Of a stretch of 64,000 nucleotides of DNA, positions 1-8,252 are shown piece after piece. Location of the stretch: NCBI GenBank assembly GCA_016722635.1, contig JADKIX010000005.1, positions 35,708-99,707 on the forward strand, read 5' to 3'. Source of the DNA: Rhodospirillaceae bacterium (lineage in GTDB: Bacteria > Pseudomonadota > Alphaproteobacteria > JAEUKQ01). The notes under the pieces are model-generated. The model did no database searches. It worked only from the letters and a program-made list of their open reading frames with translations, and was not told where the DNA came from. The number at the start of each line of letters is the position of its first letter. Within the stretch, counting starts at the first letter, position 1. A program made the position numbers and the translations under genes.

Positions 1-30
1 ATAAGACCCCCTTGATGTTCATCGGCTATG

Positions 31-606
31 TTAGCGGCGGCTGTGCAGCCATTCATCGGCCTCAATCATATCGGCACGGCCCTCTTGCGCGTCCATGGCA
101 CGCGCTTCCTGCAGGACTTCGCGGTAATGGCTGCGCATGGTTTCAATGCGGCTGGCGCTTTCGGTTAAATTGCCCGCCAAATACATGGATAGGCGGGCGG
201 AAATCGCCTCGGCCAGCAACGGGTCAAACTGGTTTGGATCCAAGACCTGGCCGATATAGAGCAGCTGTAAGGGCGGCGGGTAATCGGTTAGCAAGCGGCG
301 CCCTTCAATCCGGTAATCATCACCTGCTATCACCTGATATACCCGTAAACAAGCCGCTGGCTCAGGCCCCGTTGGCAATTGATACTGGAAGCGGTAGCCA
401 AACATTGGCACCGTGGCCAAGGCTGGCAATAAAGCGCGGCACATGGCTGAATTCCAAGGATAGGCGCGTAGCACCGTATCGCGCACCCCTTCATAATTAC
501 GTTGGCACAGACGAGCGGCCTTGCTGTCATCAGCCAGCGAAGTGATGGGATCAGCCCCCAATAAATCGAGCGCCCGGTTACAAATGGCAACAATGGATAA
601 AGACAT
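31..606 (-). CDS. Tail tubular protein A-like phage protein
   Basis: 191-aa protein resembling the T7 gp11 (tail tubular protein A) family, which forms the ring joining the portal to the tail tube in podoviruses. The N-terminal half has the familiar pattern ICNRALDLLGA, then SKAARLC, then RDTVLRAYPWN at roughly residues 8-52, followed by the Tyr/Pro-rich core and a helical C-terminus. It is the left-most phage gene seen; the tail tubular B and internal virion genes would be expected further left, outside the window. Start ATG at 606 has GGAGG just upstream. Family assignment rests on motif recognition only. Confidence 0.8.
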   Translation of the reverse strand: MSLSIVAICNRALDLLGADPITSLADDSKAARLCQRNYEGVRDTVLRAYPWNSAMCRALLPALATVPMFGYRFQYQLPTGPEPAACLRVYQVIAGDDYRIEGRRLLTDYPPPLQLLYIGQVLDPNQFDPLLAEAISARLSMYLAGNLTESASRIETMRSHYREVLQEARAMDAQEGRADMIEADEWLHSRR

Positions 607-1083
607 GGAACCTCCCTATATAATGCGGTTAGGATGGGATCGTTAAGGATTGGCTGTTTTATAAAAACTGTTATCAAGCCGCCTTGTTTTTTTCAAAGGA
701 TGATAGGCATGATGGCATCACCAGCACATTAAAATGCACGCAACAGGCAAAATCACATGGATCAGCAACCCACCTCTGCGCAGGCTGGTAGCAAACCTGC
801 CTCAACCGTTACCCCAACCGCCAAAATGGATGTATCAGAATATCTTCGCAACCGGGCGGTGGTCAGGCGGTCAACCCCCATCACCAGCAAGGCGAACCTT
901 TAAACAACTGGCAAAAAGCCGCCCACCTTTGTCCGAGTGGCATCAAGGCTTCTTATCCCTGCCTGCCCCTCTCATCCTTAACTGTCCAACATCCCGTTGA
1001 TATTGTGCTGCATCCCGTGCTATCCTGCCGGTGCTTTACCGATGTTAATGGCCAAGCAAGGATACGAAATCAGGCAAAGATAG
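607..1083. other. Gap with no secure gene
   Basis: About 480 bases between the convergently placed tail gene and the membrane protein. A 48-codon open frame starts at ATG 757 and ends at 903 on the plus strand, and two other frames stay open across parts of the region. None has a convincing ribosome-binding site or a recognisable product. It may hold a decayed gene; I could not support one. Confidence 0.4.
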
Positions 1084-1917
1084 ATGAGCAAGCAAGAAAA
1101 ACCACCCATCAGCCCGCATTGGCGGCGGCTGGATAAAAGCAGCAGTGTTGTGGGCCGCGCTTCCCGCAGGCCAGCTGCCGCAATTTCCCGCACGGACACA
1201 ATAACCCCGCCTAAACCAACCTTGCCCAGCGATCAGGCGGATAAAGCCCCATCCATACCACAACCTTTGCCAGCTGCAGCATCAAAGCGAAATCCTATTT
1301 TATCAGATCAGCCATTCTGGCAATATATTCCGGTGTTTTCATCCCTCATTCCCCTATGGCTACGGATGTCGAAATGGGTCATGAACAGTTTTGTGAAAGA
1401 CGAAGCAAAACCGGCCACCCAACCCCAAAACAACGATGCATATGATCAGCTGCTGGCCAAATTATGGGTCAAGATAAAAGCGATTTTGTTTTGGGGGACA
1501 GGGGCTTTTCTGGTCATTTTACCATTTCGTTGGATATTTGGCCAATTTGACTTGATGAAAAAATCGATAGTGGGTGGTGTATCCAGCCACCTGGATACCC
1601 AAAAACCCTCTGCTATCCCTTCCTGGATCAAGCAAATCCTACTGATTGTATTTGGCACCCTTTTATTACCGCTGTACCTGCGGGAGAAACTTATATGGGG
1701 CATGTTTCGGGGCCTATGGTTTGTCACCAAACAAACCTTTCTTTTTGGTACGCGCTTGTGCCTGTGTTTCCCCTTGGCCGTATTTTTGGCCATCCTGCTA
1801 ATTGGCCCCGACTGGCTGGCCCCTGACGGATACCCTAACCCAATCGATTATTCCGACATGGATCAATGGTTGCGGGCGGTTGAACGGGCAGACCGTTTAC
1901 GGATCAATAGTTTTTAA
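1084..1917 (+). CDS. Hypothetical inner-membrane protein
   Basis: 277-aa protein of unknown function. The first ~70 residues are basic and Pro/Ala-rich, likely cytoplasmic and disordered. Three hydrophobic stretches that could span the membrane lie at about residues 133-151, 183-199 and 223-241, and the tail is acidic. It lies on the plus strand among minus-strand phage structural genes, so it is probably not part of the virion operon. No enzyme motif was seen. The start is the first ATG, with only a weak purine-rich site (AGGCAAAGATAG) before it. Confidence 0.65.
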   Translation: MSKQEKPPISPHWRRLDKSSSVVGRASRRPAAAISRTDTITPPKPTLPSDQADKAPSIPQPLPAAASKRNPILSDQPFWQYIPVFSSLIPLWLRMSKWVMNSFVKDEAKPATQPQNNDAYDQLLAKLWVKIKAILFWGTGAFLVILPFRWIFGQFDLMKKSIVGGVSSHLDTQKPSAIPSWIKQILLIVFGTLLLPLYLREKLIWGMFRGLWFVTKQTFLFGTRLCLCFPLAVFLAILLIGPDWLAPDGYPNPIDYSDMDQWLRAVERADRLRINSF

Positions 1918-1996
1918 AAGTTAAAATTTTTATGTGCTGCCTGAAGGTTTGGTCATGATATCGTCAAGATATATGGGAACATAATAAAAACGAATA

Positions 1997-2020
1997 GATG
2001 GGGCAGTTTCCTGCCCCACC
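1997..2020 (-). terminator. Hairpin terminator at end of capsid operon
   Basis: Perfect 7-bp stem GGGGCAG/CTGCCCC with a TTTC loop (2000-2017), directly downstream of the minus-strand gene at 2037 and followed on that strand by a T-rich stretch about ten bases on. It lies between converging genes and may work in both directions. Confidence 0.55.
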
Positions 2021-2036
2021 CCGTTATTCCGACCAC

Positions 2037-2462
2037 TTAATCGAGCGTGTAAAACAATTGCAAGCGTAAGACCCCACCAACCGGCAAGGCATCAGCGCCC
2101 ACCGTGATGATCACGATTTCTTCCCCAGTTAAGGCTTCGCCCACATTTTGGGTGTTGCCAAACAAGGTTGGGATGTCGGTCACGGTTAAGGTGGTAGCTG
2201 CCTGATATTTGGCGGGGTTACCGCTAATACCCACCGCCAGGGTGCTGATACCAAGCGCGGTATCGCTGGTCAACACGCCGTAAAGCAGGCGGGCGCCACG
2301 CGGCAAGAACCCCGCCTCAATCACATCGCCGATGCCTTGGCCGATGAGCGTGATTTTTTCATTAAAACAGCGCACCCGACCGCCCACATCCCCTACTTCA
2401 GGCATGGTTTGCGGCCGTAAATTACGCAATTTGTTCATCTGATATCCATATGATTTTGCCAT
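2037..2462 (-). CDS. Small phage structural protein after capsid
   Basis: 141-aa protein immediately downstream of the capsid gene (7-base gap), so probably co-transcribed and part of the head. Rich in Gly, Thr and Val and predicted mostly beta, ending in a LQLFYTLD strand; this would suit a head decoration or head-completion protein, but I do not recognise the family. The start at 2462 (MAKSYGYQMN) is chosen because GGAGTAGAGGG lies just upstream; a longer frame reading back into the capsid gene is out of frame with it and lacks a ribosome site. Confidence 0.65.
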   Translation of the reverse strand: MAKSYGYQMNKLRNLRPQTMPEVGDVGGRVRCFNEKITLIGQGIGDVIEAGFLPRGARLLYGVLTSDTALGISTLAVGISGNPAKYQAATTLTVTDIPTLFGNTQNVGEALTGEEIVIITVGADALPVGGVLRLQLFYTLD

Positions 2463-2469
2463 AATCCCT

Positions 2470-3330
2470 CTACTCCTTACAGGCGATTTCGATGATTTTT
2501 TGCTCTTCCATCCGGCTGGCCCCGCAAGATAAGCAGGCATAGACATAGGTGGAGAAGCTTTTATCGGGACGCGGGGCAATTTGGCCCTGCATATCCTGGC
2601 CAACCGCCACCAGCAAGCCATTTTGCGCCCAGGCGATTACCTGCCTGTCCCCCGCCCCATCTTTAGGCAAGCGCTGCGTGGTGATGAACTTAAAGCCCAT
2701 GAAACTGTCAATCTGCCCCTGAACCAAGGCTTTCACCGTATTGTAATCGGATGATTTAACCTCGGTCGTGTTCAGCAAATTGGTGATTTGCCGGGCCGTG
2801 ACCGCAATATAACGCGGCTCATCGGGGTCAACCTCGGCAGAGTCAAGCTTTTCCTTGGCCTCGAATAATTTGGCCAAAGTCAGGCCAGTGGCGCCCACCG
2901 CAATCTTCTGCGATGCGGGCAAGGGCACAATCACAGAGCCGTTTTTACCGGTGTAAGACGTGCCCAAGGCCGCATCAATAATCACATCATCCATCCGCCT
3001 GCCGAGCGACCACATGGCCGATTGCAGGTAATTGGATGCCGGATCAACCAGTAAGCGGACTTTATCGGGTTTATCCACCATATCGCCCCATTCAAAATCA
3101 CGCTGGTTGACCCGACGTCTGCTGTGCGGCGTGGAAATCAACGGGCTATCACCGTGGCGGGCGGTTTTTTCCTGGGCTTCGGTGGCACCGATTTGGTCGA
3201 AATAACATTCCTCACCGGTTAGGGATTCCTGCCGTACCAGGGCGCGCAAGCGCGAACCCTTTTGCTGCACCAGATACTGCAAGGTGCTGCTATATTGCTT
3301 CACAAAAGCTGTATCAACTTGAAAACTCAT
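2470..3330 (-). CDS. Phage major capsid protein
   Basis: 286-aa protein of the podovirus/HMO-2011-like capsid type. Recognisable features are the N-terminal MSFQVDTAFVKQY segment, a basic/DFEWGDM region near residues 78-90 and the LLVDPASNYLQSAMWSLGR segment near 95-115, then a C-terminal beta-rich region. It forms the icosahedral shell. The start at 3330 follows GGAGGTATAT. Order on the minus strand is scaffold, then a toxin-antitoxin operon, then capsid, then a small structural protein; a scaffold-capsid junction is an unusual place for an insertion. Confidence 0.8.
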   Translation of the reverse strand: MSFQVDTAFVKQYSSTLQYLVQQKGSRLRALVRQESLTGEECYFDQIGATEAQEKTARHGDSPLISTPHSRRRVNQRDFEWGDMVDKPDKVRLLVDPASNYLQSAMWSLGRRMDDVIIDAALGTSYTGKNGSVIVPLPASQKIAVGATGLTLAKLFEAKEKLDSAEVDPDEPRYIAVTARQITNLLNTTEVKSSDYNTVKALVQGQIDSFMGFKFITTQRLPKDGAGDRQVIAWAQNGLLVAVGQDMQGQIAPRPDKSFSTYVYACLSCGASRMEEQKIIEIACKE

Positions 3331-3616
3331 ATATACCTCCAGAGCATGGGTTAAAAGGAAAATCATTGCTCAGAGGGGGTGCCCAGCCGGGCTGGACCCA
3401 TCCTGGATAATTGCGCCCATCCTTGGGGGTTGAACCCATTTTATGGGTAATCCCGGGCGGCCTGCTTTCAGGCGGTCAGCGGAACCGGTCACTGGCGGCC
3501 GGTGTCTCCGCAAATATCAAGGCCAGTGAAACTTTGGATATTGATCAAAGGATCAATGAAAGGGGGAAGTGGAAGGTGGTGGTGTTAGGGCAAATGAAAA
3601 AAGGGAGAACCCTGTT

Positions 3617-3871
3617 TTAATAATGAAAGCGGCATTGGTAGATGACTAGGCCATCACTCGTTACTTCATAAACCAAGCGATGTTCTTTAGTTATGCGTCT
3701 AGCCCACTTGCCACTTAATTCGTATTTTAAAGGTTCTGGATGGCCTATGCCAGTATATGGATGATCAATAATATCCTCAATCAATAATTTAATCTTTTTG
3801 ATTTTTTGAGGGTTATTTTTCTTCCAGTATTCCCAATGTTTATCGCCATCCTCCGTAAAAACTATCCTCAC
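3617..3871 (-). CDS. yoeB: YoeB-family mRNA interferase toxin
   Basis: 84-aa RelE-superfamily toxin of the Txe/YoeB type, which cleaves mRNA in the ribosomal A site. Length and numbering match E. coli YoeB exactly at the catalytic residues: Glu46, Arg65, His83 and the terminal Tyr84 are all present (ends YQCRFHY). Last gene of a three-gene minus-strand operon; its ATG overlaps the stop of the antitoxin gene by 4 bp, so translation is probably coupled. The usual partner is a YefM antitoxin; here the partner has only a YefM-like tail. Confidence 0.92.
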   Translation of the reverse strand: MRIVFTEDGDKHWEYWKKNNPQKIKKIKLLIEDIIDHPYTGIGHPEPLKYELSGKWARRITKEHRLVYEVTSDGLVIYQCRFHY

Positions 3872-4281
3872 AAATCAGCCAAATTTTTAACAATTACTTT
3901 TCCCTGCTTCAATTGCTCCATACTTTTAAATAATTCTTCAGCATTAGCAGGGCTACTTAACAAATAAGTAGTTGTGTCGTGTTTAATCTTATACTTGGCA
4001 TCTTTTACATACTGCCTGATTTTAGGCAGAATATTTTCAACCTTCTTTAAGATTTCTAATGCAGAAATTTTTTTAGCTTCAATGGATAAATCTTTAAAAG
4101 ATTTGCTAATGGCAAACATTTCATAAGACACCCAATTTGTATATGATTGAACTTGGGTATTTGATGTTTCTGATGAAATATCAGCTTCATCTTGCATTAT
4201 TTTAAAAGCAGGAGAAGTAGAAGCCGCTCCATAAGCAGCCTCTTCAATATGGATATAGAATTGGCTATTATTTAGATCCAT
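3868..4281 (-). CDS. Hybrid antitoxin with YefM-like C-terminal tail
   Basis: 137-aa protein. The last ~35 residues (TYLLSSPANAEELFKSMEQL and on) match the toxin-binding tail of YefM/Phd antitoxins, which normally follows an ~50-residue Phd DNA-binding fold. Here the first ~100 residues are different: an N-terminal segment MDLNNSQFYIHIEEAAYG, a helical middle and no visible Phd pattern. So the YoeB-neutralising tail seems to be attached to another domain. Start 4281 is set by AGGAGAAAAAAC; the upstream gene ends 14 bases inside it. It probably acts as antitoxin to the YoeB toxin. What the N-terminal part binds is unknown. Confidence 0.7.
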   Translation of the reverse strand: MDLNNSQFYIHIEEAAYGAASTSPAFKIMQDEADISSETSNTQVQSYTNWVSYEMFAISKSFKDLSIEAKKISALEILKKVENILPKIRQYVKDAKYKIKHDTTTYLLSSPANAEELFKSMEQLKQGKVIVKNLADL

Positions 4282-4603
4282 GTTTTTTCTCCTCTTCATC
4301 ATGCAACTTCATCTGCTCATTTAAAAGCTTTAAAGTTTGTCTCATAATTTCTGGTGAAAGAAATATCTTGGCTATGGATATTGCCTCCAAGGGCTGCTCT
4401 TCATTTTCAGTCTGACCAGAAATCGGAGTGTTAACACCCAATACGGACTGACCAAATATAAGATGCATTTCGTATTTATTACGCACCAATAAAACTTGAT
4501 TAGCAAACAGGGTTGGCATATCTGCTTTAATTCTCCAATTTACTGGCCTTACCGCAGGAGAATTCAGTTCATTTTTAGATTTCTTCAATTGTTTGGCAGC
4601 CAT
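4268..4603 (-). CDS. DUF3467-like protein in toxin-antitoxin operon
   Basis: 111-aa protein, first gene of the YoeB operon. The pattern VNWRIKADMPTLFANQVLLV, then MHLIFG, then a C-terminal IFLSPEIMRQTLKLLNEQM helix resembles the DUF3467 family (small proteins with a central LIFG and a C-terminal MSP...L helix), whose function is not established. AAGGAA lies 8 bases before the ATG at 4603. The 3' end overlaps the antitoxin gene by 14 bp, implying tight co-expression. It may form part of the antitoxin complex or supply the DNA-binding role missing from the hybrid antitoxin; that is a guess. Confidence 0.6.
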   Translation of the reverse strand: MAAKQLKKSKNELNSPAVRPVNWRIKADMPTLFANQVLLVRNKYEMHLIFGQSVLGVNTPISGQTENEEQPLEAISIAKIFLSPEIMRQTLKLLNEQMKLHDEEEKKHGSK

Positions 4604-4717
4604 AATAAATTCCTTTTTACTCAACTATTATAAGCAATAAATAATCAATAAAATAAAAAGAATCAATTGTTTCTCATTTAGTAGAATCCTTAAATTATTC
4701 TTAACCTAATTAACTTC

Positions 4718-5560
4718 CTACCTATCCCCTAACATCATCCGGTGTAAATCTTGCATGCGGCCAATCGCGAATTCATGTTCAGGGTGGCTTTTATCCAGCC
4801 ATTTTTTGCTGAATTCCCCATCCCCCTGTAACCTCGCAATTTCCGCGCGCGCCTGGCTGCCGGACACATTGCCCTGCCCGCGCCCGCTGCCCCCTGCCAT
4901 GCTGTCTTCACCCAAATGTTTGCCAATGCGGTGGAACATCCGCAGCATTTGCGGGCCGCCGATGGCTTGCTCCAAACTTTGCAGCATGTCGGGATTATCC
5001 GCAAACAACCGTGCTGCCCGGCGGGCGGTGGTCAAATTGGCATCATAAGATGGCCCCCATTCCTGCTCCAGATGATGCTCCAACTGCTGGCGTTTGGCAT
5101 CAAGCTGCTGGCTTTGCATTTTCTCACCCTGCTGCATATATTGCACGAAGGTGTCATGCAAAGCCGCCGCCTGGCGCCCCGTTAAACCGGCTTGATGCGC
5201 CGCTTGCTTATACCAACCCGCCAACTCCTCATTATAGGTACCAGCCTCACTGGGTTTTTTCAGCTCATAGCCATCAGGTTTTTGGGGCCTGCCCAATTTA
5301 TTCCACAGTTGTGCCCAATCCTCAGCCTTGGCTTCCTTACCCGGAATGGCCACTTTCTCCGACCCAATCGCCCGTTCGGCATGCATATAGGCTTTGGCCA
5401 AATCATTGGGGCTGCGATAGCCCTTGACCTGCACCAATTGGCGGGCATCCTGGTCTAAATTCTGCACCCAATCTGTTGCTTGCACAGCCGTGGTGGTTGA
5501 AGGGGAAGCGGCGGTTGGGTTGGCCGCAACTGGCGCGGCATTGGCTGTCATATCGTTCAT
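4718..5560 (-). CDS. Capsid assembly scaffolding protein
   Basis: 280-aa T7 gp9-like scaffold. N-terminus is Ala/Thr-rich and disordered, followed by a WVQNLDQDARQLVQVKGYRS segment, a conserved KPDGYEL motif near residue 100, long Gln-rich helices, and a Gly-rich hinge before the basic C-terminal helix ending MMLGDR that would contact the capsid. The WSPEN-like order (helical repeats, WGPSYDANL near 168, then RIGKHLGED) is typical. Its start overlaps the upstream Bbp19-like gene by 4 bp. Confidence 0.8.
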   Translation of the reverse strand: MNDMTANAAPVAANPTAASPSTTTAVQATDWVQNLDQDARQLVQVKGYRSPNDLAKAYMHAERAIGSEKVAIPGKEAKAEDWAQLWNKLGRPQKPDGYELKKPSEAGTYNEELAGWYKQAAHQAGLTGRQAAALHDTFVQYMQQGEKMQSQQLDAKRQQLEHHLEQEWGPSYDANLTTARRAARLFADNPDMLQSLEQAIGGPQMLRMFHRIGKHLGEDSMAGGSGRGQGNVSGSQARAEIARLQGDGEFSKKWLDKSHPEHEFAIGRMQDLHRMMLGDR

Positions 5561-5853
5561 ACTTCATAATTCCTTTGTAGTTGAATGAAATCATCGGCAG
5601 TTAAGCCCAGCATTTCCATAATATGTAAAAAAACATCCCTGGCCCCTTCATTAAAGGCGGTTTGATGGGGGTCGTTGGCGGTAAAACTTGTATGGCGCAC
5701 CTGGCAATACACCGCCAAATCAGCCAGGATCATTTTACTTCTCGCCTGGTTGGGATCCAGGCAATGTTGGTAAGCCTCAGCCACCGCCATCGATTGCTGC
5801 GGGCCAAATAGGCGTTGTAGCCAAGCGGCCCCTGATTTTCTGGGTTGAACCAT
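5557..5853 (-). CDS. Bbp19-like phage protein
   Basis: 98-aa protein of the small family typified by Bordetella phage Bbp19, found between portal and scaffold in podoviruses. Visible features are WLQRLFGPQ near the start, LADLAVYCQV in the middle and the HQTAFNEGARDVFLHIMEML segment. Function unknown; probably structural or assembly-related. It is in one operon with the portal (31-base gap) and the scaffold (4-bp overlap). Confidence 0.7.
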   Translation of the reverse strand: MVQPRKSGAAWLQRLFGPQQSMAVAEAYQHCLDPNQARSKMILADLAVYCQVRHTSFTANDPHQTAFNEGARDVFLHIMEMLGLTADDFIQLQRNYEV

Positions 5854-5884
5854 TATCGTATCCTTTCCTGAAAATGGATGATTA

Positions 5885-7585
5885 TCATGAAACCGGCATC
5901 GGCATTTCCTGATCCGGTGGTTCGGCCATGGCCATATCCAGCTGATCAGCTACCTCTTTCACCGGTAAGCCTGCCTGCGACAAGTCACGCATGGCCCCGG
6001 CCATTGGCTTAGCCGCCGCCAACATCGATTGCATGCTTTGTTGTTGCCCGCGGCTGGCACGCAACTCCTCCACAGCTTGCGGGTCACGCAGGATACGGGC
6101 GGGTGCCCCGAACGCATCCAAAATGGCGCGGGCATAGGCATCGGCATCAATATTATCCATGATGGTGGGATCAAGTTGCGCCAAGGGTGATAAAGCCTCA
6201 ACCGCCCGTAAAATCGCCGTACCTTCACTGGATTTTTGCGCCCGGGCTAAGGGCGAGACATATTCCACCCGTAATTTCAGCAAATCCTGCATCACCGGCG
6301 GTGACGGGGGGAATGCCCCGGCCCGCACCATCATATTAAACTGGCGGCTGATTAAGGGATCCAGGAATTCGCATTGCAAGCGCCCAAGATGCGGGCCCAT
6401 CAGGCGCAATTTTTCTTCCTGCCGCACCAACACCTCGGTCGCGGTTTGGTTGGGTTGCTGCACGAGGAGCATGAGGGAGTGGAAAAAGGCTTCGCGGATG
6501 GCACCCCGCCGCTGTTCTTCAATTTCAAGCCCCAAATTCAAATTGCCACCGGTCAATAACGGCTCATATAACCGGCGGCCATTGGCATCCAACCCGCCAT
6601 AAATGATCCCACCCGGGCTGGTGCGGATACCGCGCACCGCATTTTCATCGGTTGCCAGCAGGGGTGGGTCAACCGCCTTCTGCGCGCCAACGATCATGGT
6701 TTTGGACATGGTGTTGAGCATTTTCACATCCGGCAAGGCAAGCATCGCCGGGCTGTCCCCGTAAACGCCACGGGAACGGGTTGACCAGCGCGGCACCATA
6801 TAAGGGAATTCATGGAACCCCCCCTCCGCCAGTAAAATCTTTTCCTCCAAATTCACGTAGAAACTGGCCCAGTTCTTACCTTTGGCATCGAAGCGCTGCC
6901 GGTCAATATCCTCCCGTGGCATCACGCCATGCAGGAAGGTGAATTTACGGTCTGGCTCTTTTTCAGCCGCTTTCATGATTTTCTCGCCGCAGGTTTTTCC
7001 CCAACGTTGCAAGGCTTGCCGGGCCGTCCAGGAAAATTTGCGGATGACGGTATCGATATCGCCCCAATCATTTTCGGCAATAAAACATTCCATCAAGGGG
7101 CGGCAGGAATAATGGACGGCGTTTTGCCCAACCGCCTCCTCCACATAAAAAATACCGGTGCCGAAAGACACCAAATCAGCGTATAAATCCATGACACGGC
7201 TATAAAAACGGCCGCCATGGGCTGAAAAGGCATCACGCATGCGGCGACTGGCATTATCCAGCCAACGGCGTGCTGTGAATTCCTGATTAAGCGCCGGATC
7301 TTGCGCTTGCAGGCTGAACCATTCATTGGCGGAATTGGTAATCATGCCCCACAGGCCTGCCGCCAATTGCTCGGCTGCTAAGGAAGCCGTGCCGTCATAT
7401 TGTTTTTGCAGGCGTTTTTCCCCCGCCTGACGCGGAAAAACCCCATTGCCCAGGGTAAAATCGGCCCGCATCGGGTTAACCAATTCGGCAATTTCCTGCC
7501 AATGTTGTTCAAGCGGCATCCTTTCGGCCGCCAGTTGTTCTTGCCGCCGGATAAGTTCCAAGGCGCGCTGTTCGGGAACTGCCAT
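5885..7585 (-). CDS. Portal / head-to-tail connector protein
   Basis: 566-aa protein of the T7 gp8-type head-tail connector family, the dodecameric portal through which DNA is packaged and ejected. The N-terminus has the usual RRQEQLAAERMPLEQHWQEI helix and ELVNPMR, then DGTASLAAEQLAAGLWGMIT and NEWFSL. A later segment around YMVPRWSTRSRGVYGDSPA is also characteristic. Length is normal for the family. It is four bases from the upstream 67-aa gene. Confidence 0.88.
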   Translation of the reverse strand: MAVPEQRALELIRRQEQLAAERMPLEQHWQEIAELVNPMRADFTLGNGVFPRQAGEKRLQKQYDGTASLAAEQLAAGLWGMITNSANEWFSLQAQDPALNQEFTARRWLDNASRRMRDAFSAHGGRFYSRVMDLYADLVSFGTGIFYVEEAVGQNAVHYSCRPLMECFIAENDWGDIDTVIRKFSWTARQALQRWGKTCGEKIMKAAEKEPDRKFTFLHGVMPREDIDRQRFDAKGKNWASFYVNLEEKILLAEGGFHEFPYMVPRWSTRSRGVYGDSPAMLALPDVKMLNTMSKTMIVGAQKAVDPPLLATDENAVRGIRTSPGGIIYGGLDANGRRLYEPLLTGGNLNLGLEIEEQRRGAIREAFFHSLMLLVQQPNQTATEVLVRQEEKLRLMGPHLGRLQCEFLDPLISRQFNMMVRAGAFPPSPPVMQDLLKLRVEYVSPLARAQKSSEGTAILRAVEALSPLAQLDPTIMDNIDADAYARAILDAFGAPARILRDPQAVEELRASRGQQQSMQSMLAAAKPMAGAMRDLSQAGLPVKEVADQLDMAMAEPPDQEMPMPVS

Positions 7586-7588
7586 ATT

Positions 7589-7792
7589 TTATTCCCCCAA
7601 CAATTTTTTGGTATAACTGGGGGCCGCCCCTAAAACAGTTTCATCCGCCGAAAGTAAGGTTGATGAACGCCCTTTGGCCAGGCGCGCGCGGCGCCTTTCC
7701 TCCTCCATCGCCGCTAAAACATCCGCATCCGACCGTTGTGGTGCTTCGGGAAGTTTTGGTGGTTTCGGTGTTTTAAATGGTCCTTTGCACAT
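7589..7792 (-). CDS. Small phage protein upstream of portal
   Basis: 67-aa Pro- and Arg-rich protein beginning MCKGPFKTPKPPKLPEAPQ and ending SYTKKLLGE, with a charged EEERRRARLAKGR helix. Small proteins of this shape commonly precede the portal in podoviruses; role unknown, possibly virion assembly. It overlaps the upstream gp13-like gene by 20 bases and lies 3 bases before the portal, so it belongs to the same operon. Confidence 0.6.
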   Translation of the reverse strand: MCKGPFKTPKPPKLPEAPQRSDADVLAAMEEERRRARLAKGRSSTLLSADETVLGAAPSYTKKLLGE

Positions 7793-8252
7793 ATTTTTTC
7801 TCCCATGAAAAAAGAATGAAGTCTTCCTGGTTTTTTCCGTACTTTCGCAAAACGGCTTCGGGCTCTGCCCCCAAATATTTCAGCCAGCGATGAACCACTG
7901 GCCTATCCGCAATCGCCATACATTCCGCCCGGTGCGCGTGCTTTGATAAAATAAAGGGAATGAATTGGCGGCGGAGGTGACGGGTCACCTTGGCCCCAAC
8001 CGCAGGCCAATCGTCCGTCGCAAACAGCCAGACCGACCATACGCCCGGCCACATTTCAACCGCACCGAAGGCGGCAACGGGCGTATGGTCATGGCTGAGC
8101 GCCAATTGCCCAAAATTGGTGCCTTCATAGAGCTGCTGGGCAAATTCCTGCTCATCCTGCCGCCAGCGGGTGGCAAAAATCTCGCGCCGGTCATCTCTGC
8201 GCATATGCTGGACAACATATGCAAGGCTTGGCAAATGAAGCGGTTGGAACAT
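7773..8252 (-). CDS. T7 gp13-like / GNAT-fold phage protein
   Basis: 159-aa protein resembling the T7 gp13 internal virion protein family (acetyltransferase-like fold, sometimes required for assembly of the internal core). The N-terminal YVVQHMRRDDRREIFATRW pattern, the central AAFGAVEMWPGVWSVWLFAT strand pair and the LGAEPEAVLRKYGKN ending support this. Start 8252 (MFQPLHLP) has AGGGG upstream; the frame continues 30 codons further but that extension looks non-coding. First gene of the portal operon as far as can be seen. Confidence 0.6.
   Translation of the reverse strand: MFQPLHLPSLAYVVQHMRRDDRREIFATRWRQDEQEFAQQLYEGTNFGQLALSHDHTPVAAFGAVEMWPGVWSVWLFATDDWPAVGAKVTRHLRRQFIPFILSKHAHRAECMAIADRPVVHRWLKYLGAEPEAVLRKYGKNQEDFILFSWEKKYVQRTI

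Noticed and set aside
3411..3620. Plus-strand 69-codon frame between capsid and the YoeB toxin gene
   Set aside because: No ribosome site or known product; lies in the short gap upstream of the capsid gene.
31..8252. Gene transfer agent
   Set aside because: Virion genes are podovirus-type (portal, scaffold, tail tubular A), not the siphovirus-type GTA cluster, and a phage repressor and replication genes are present.
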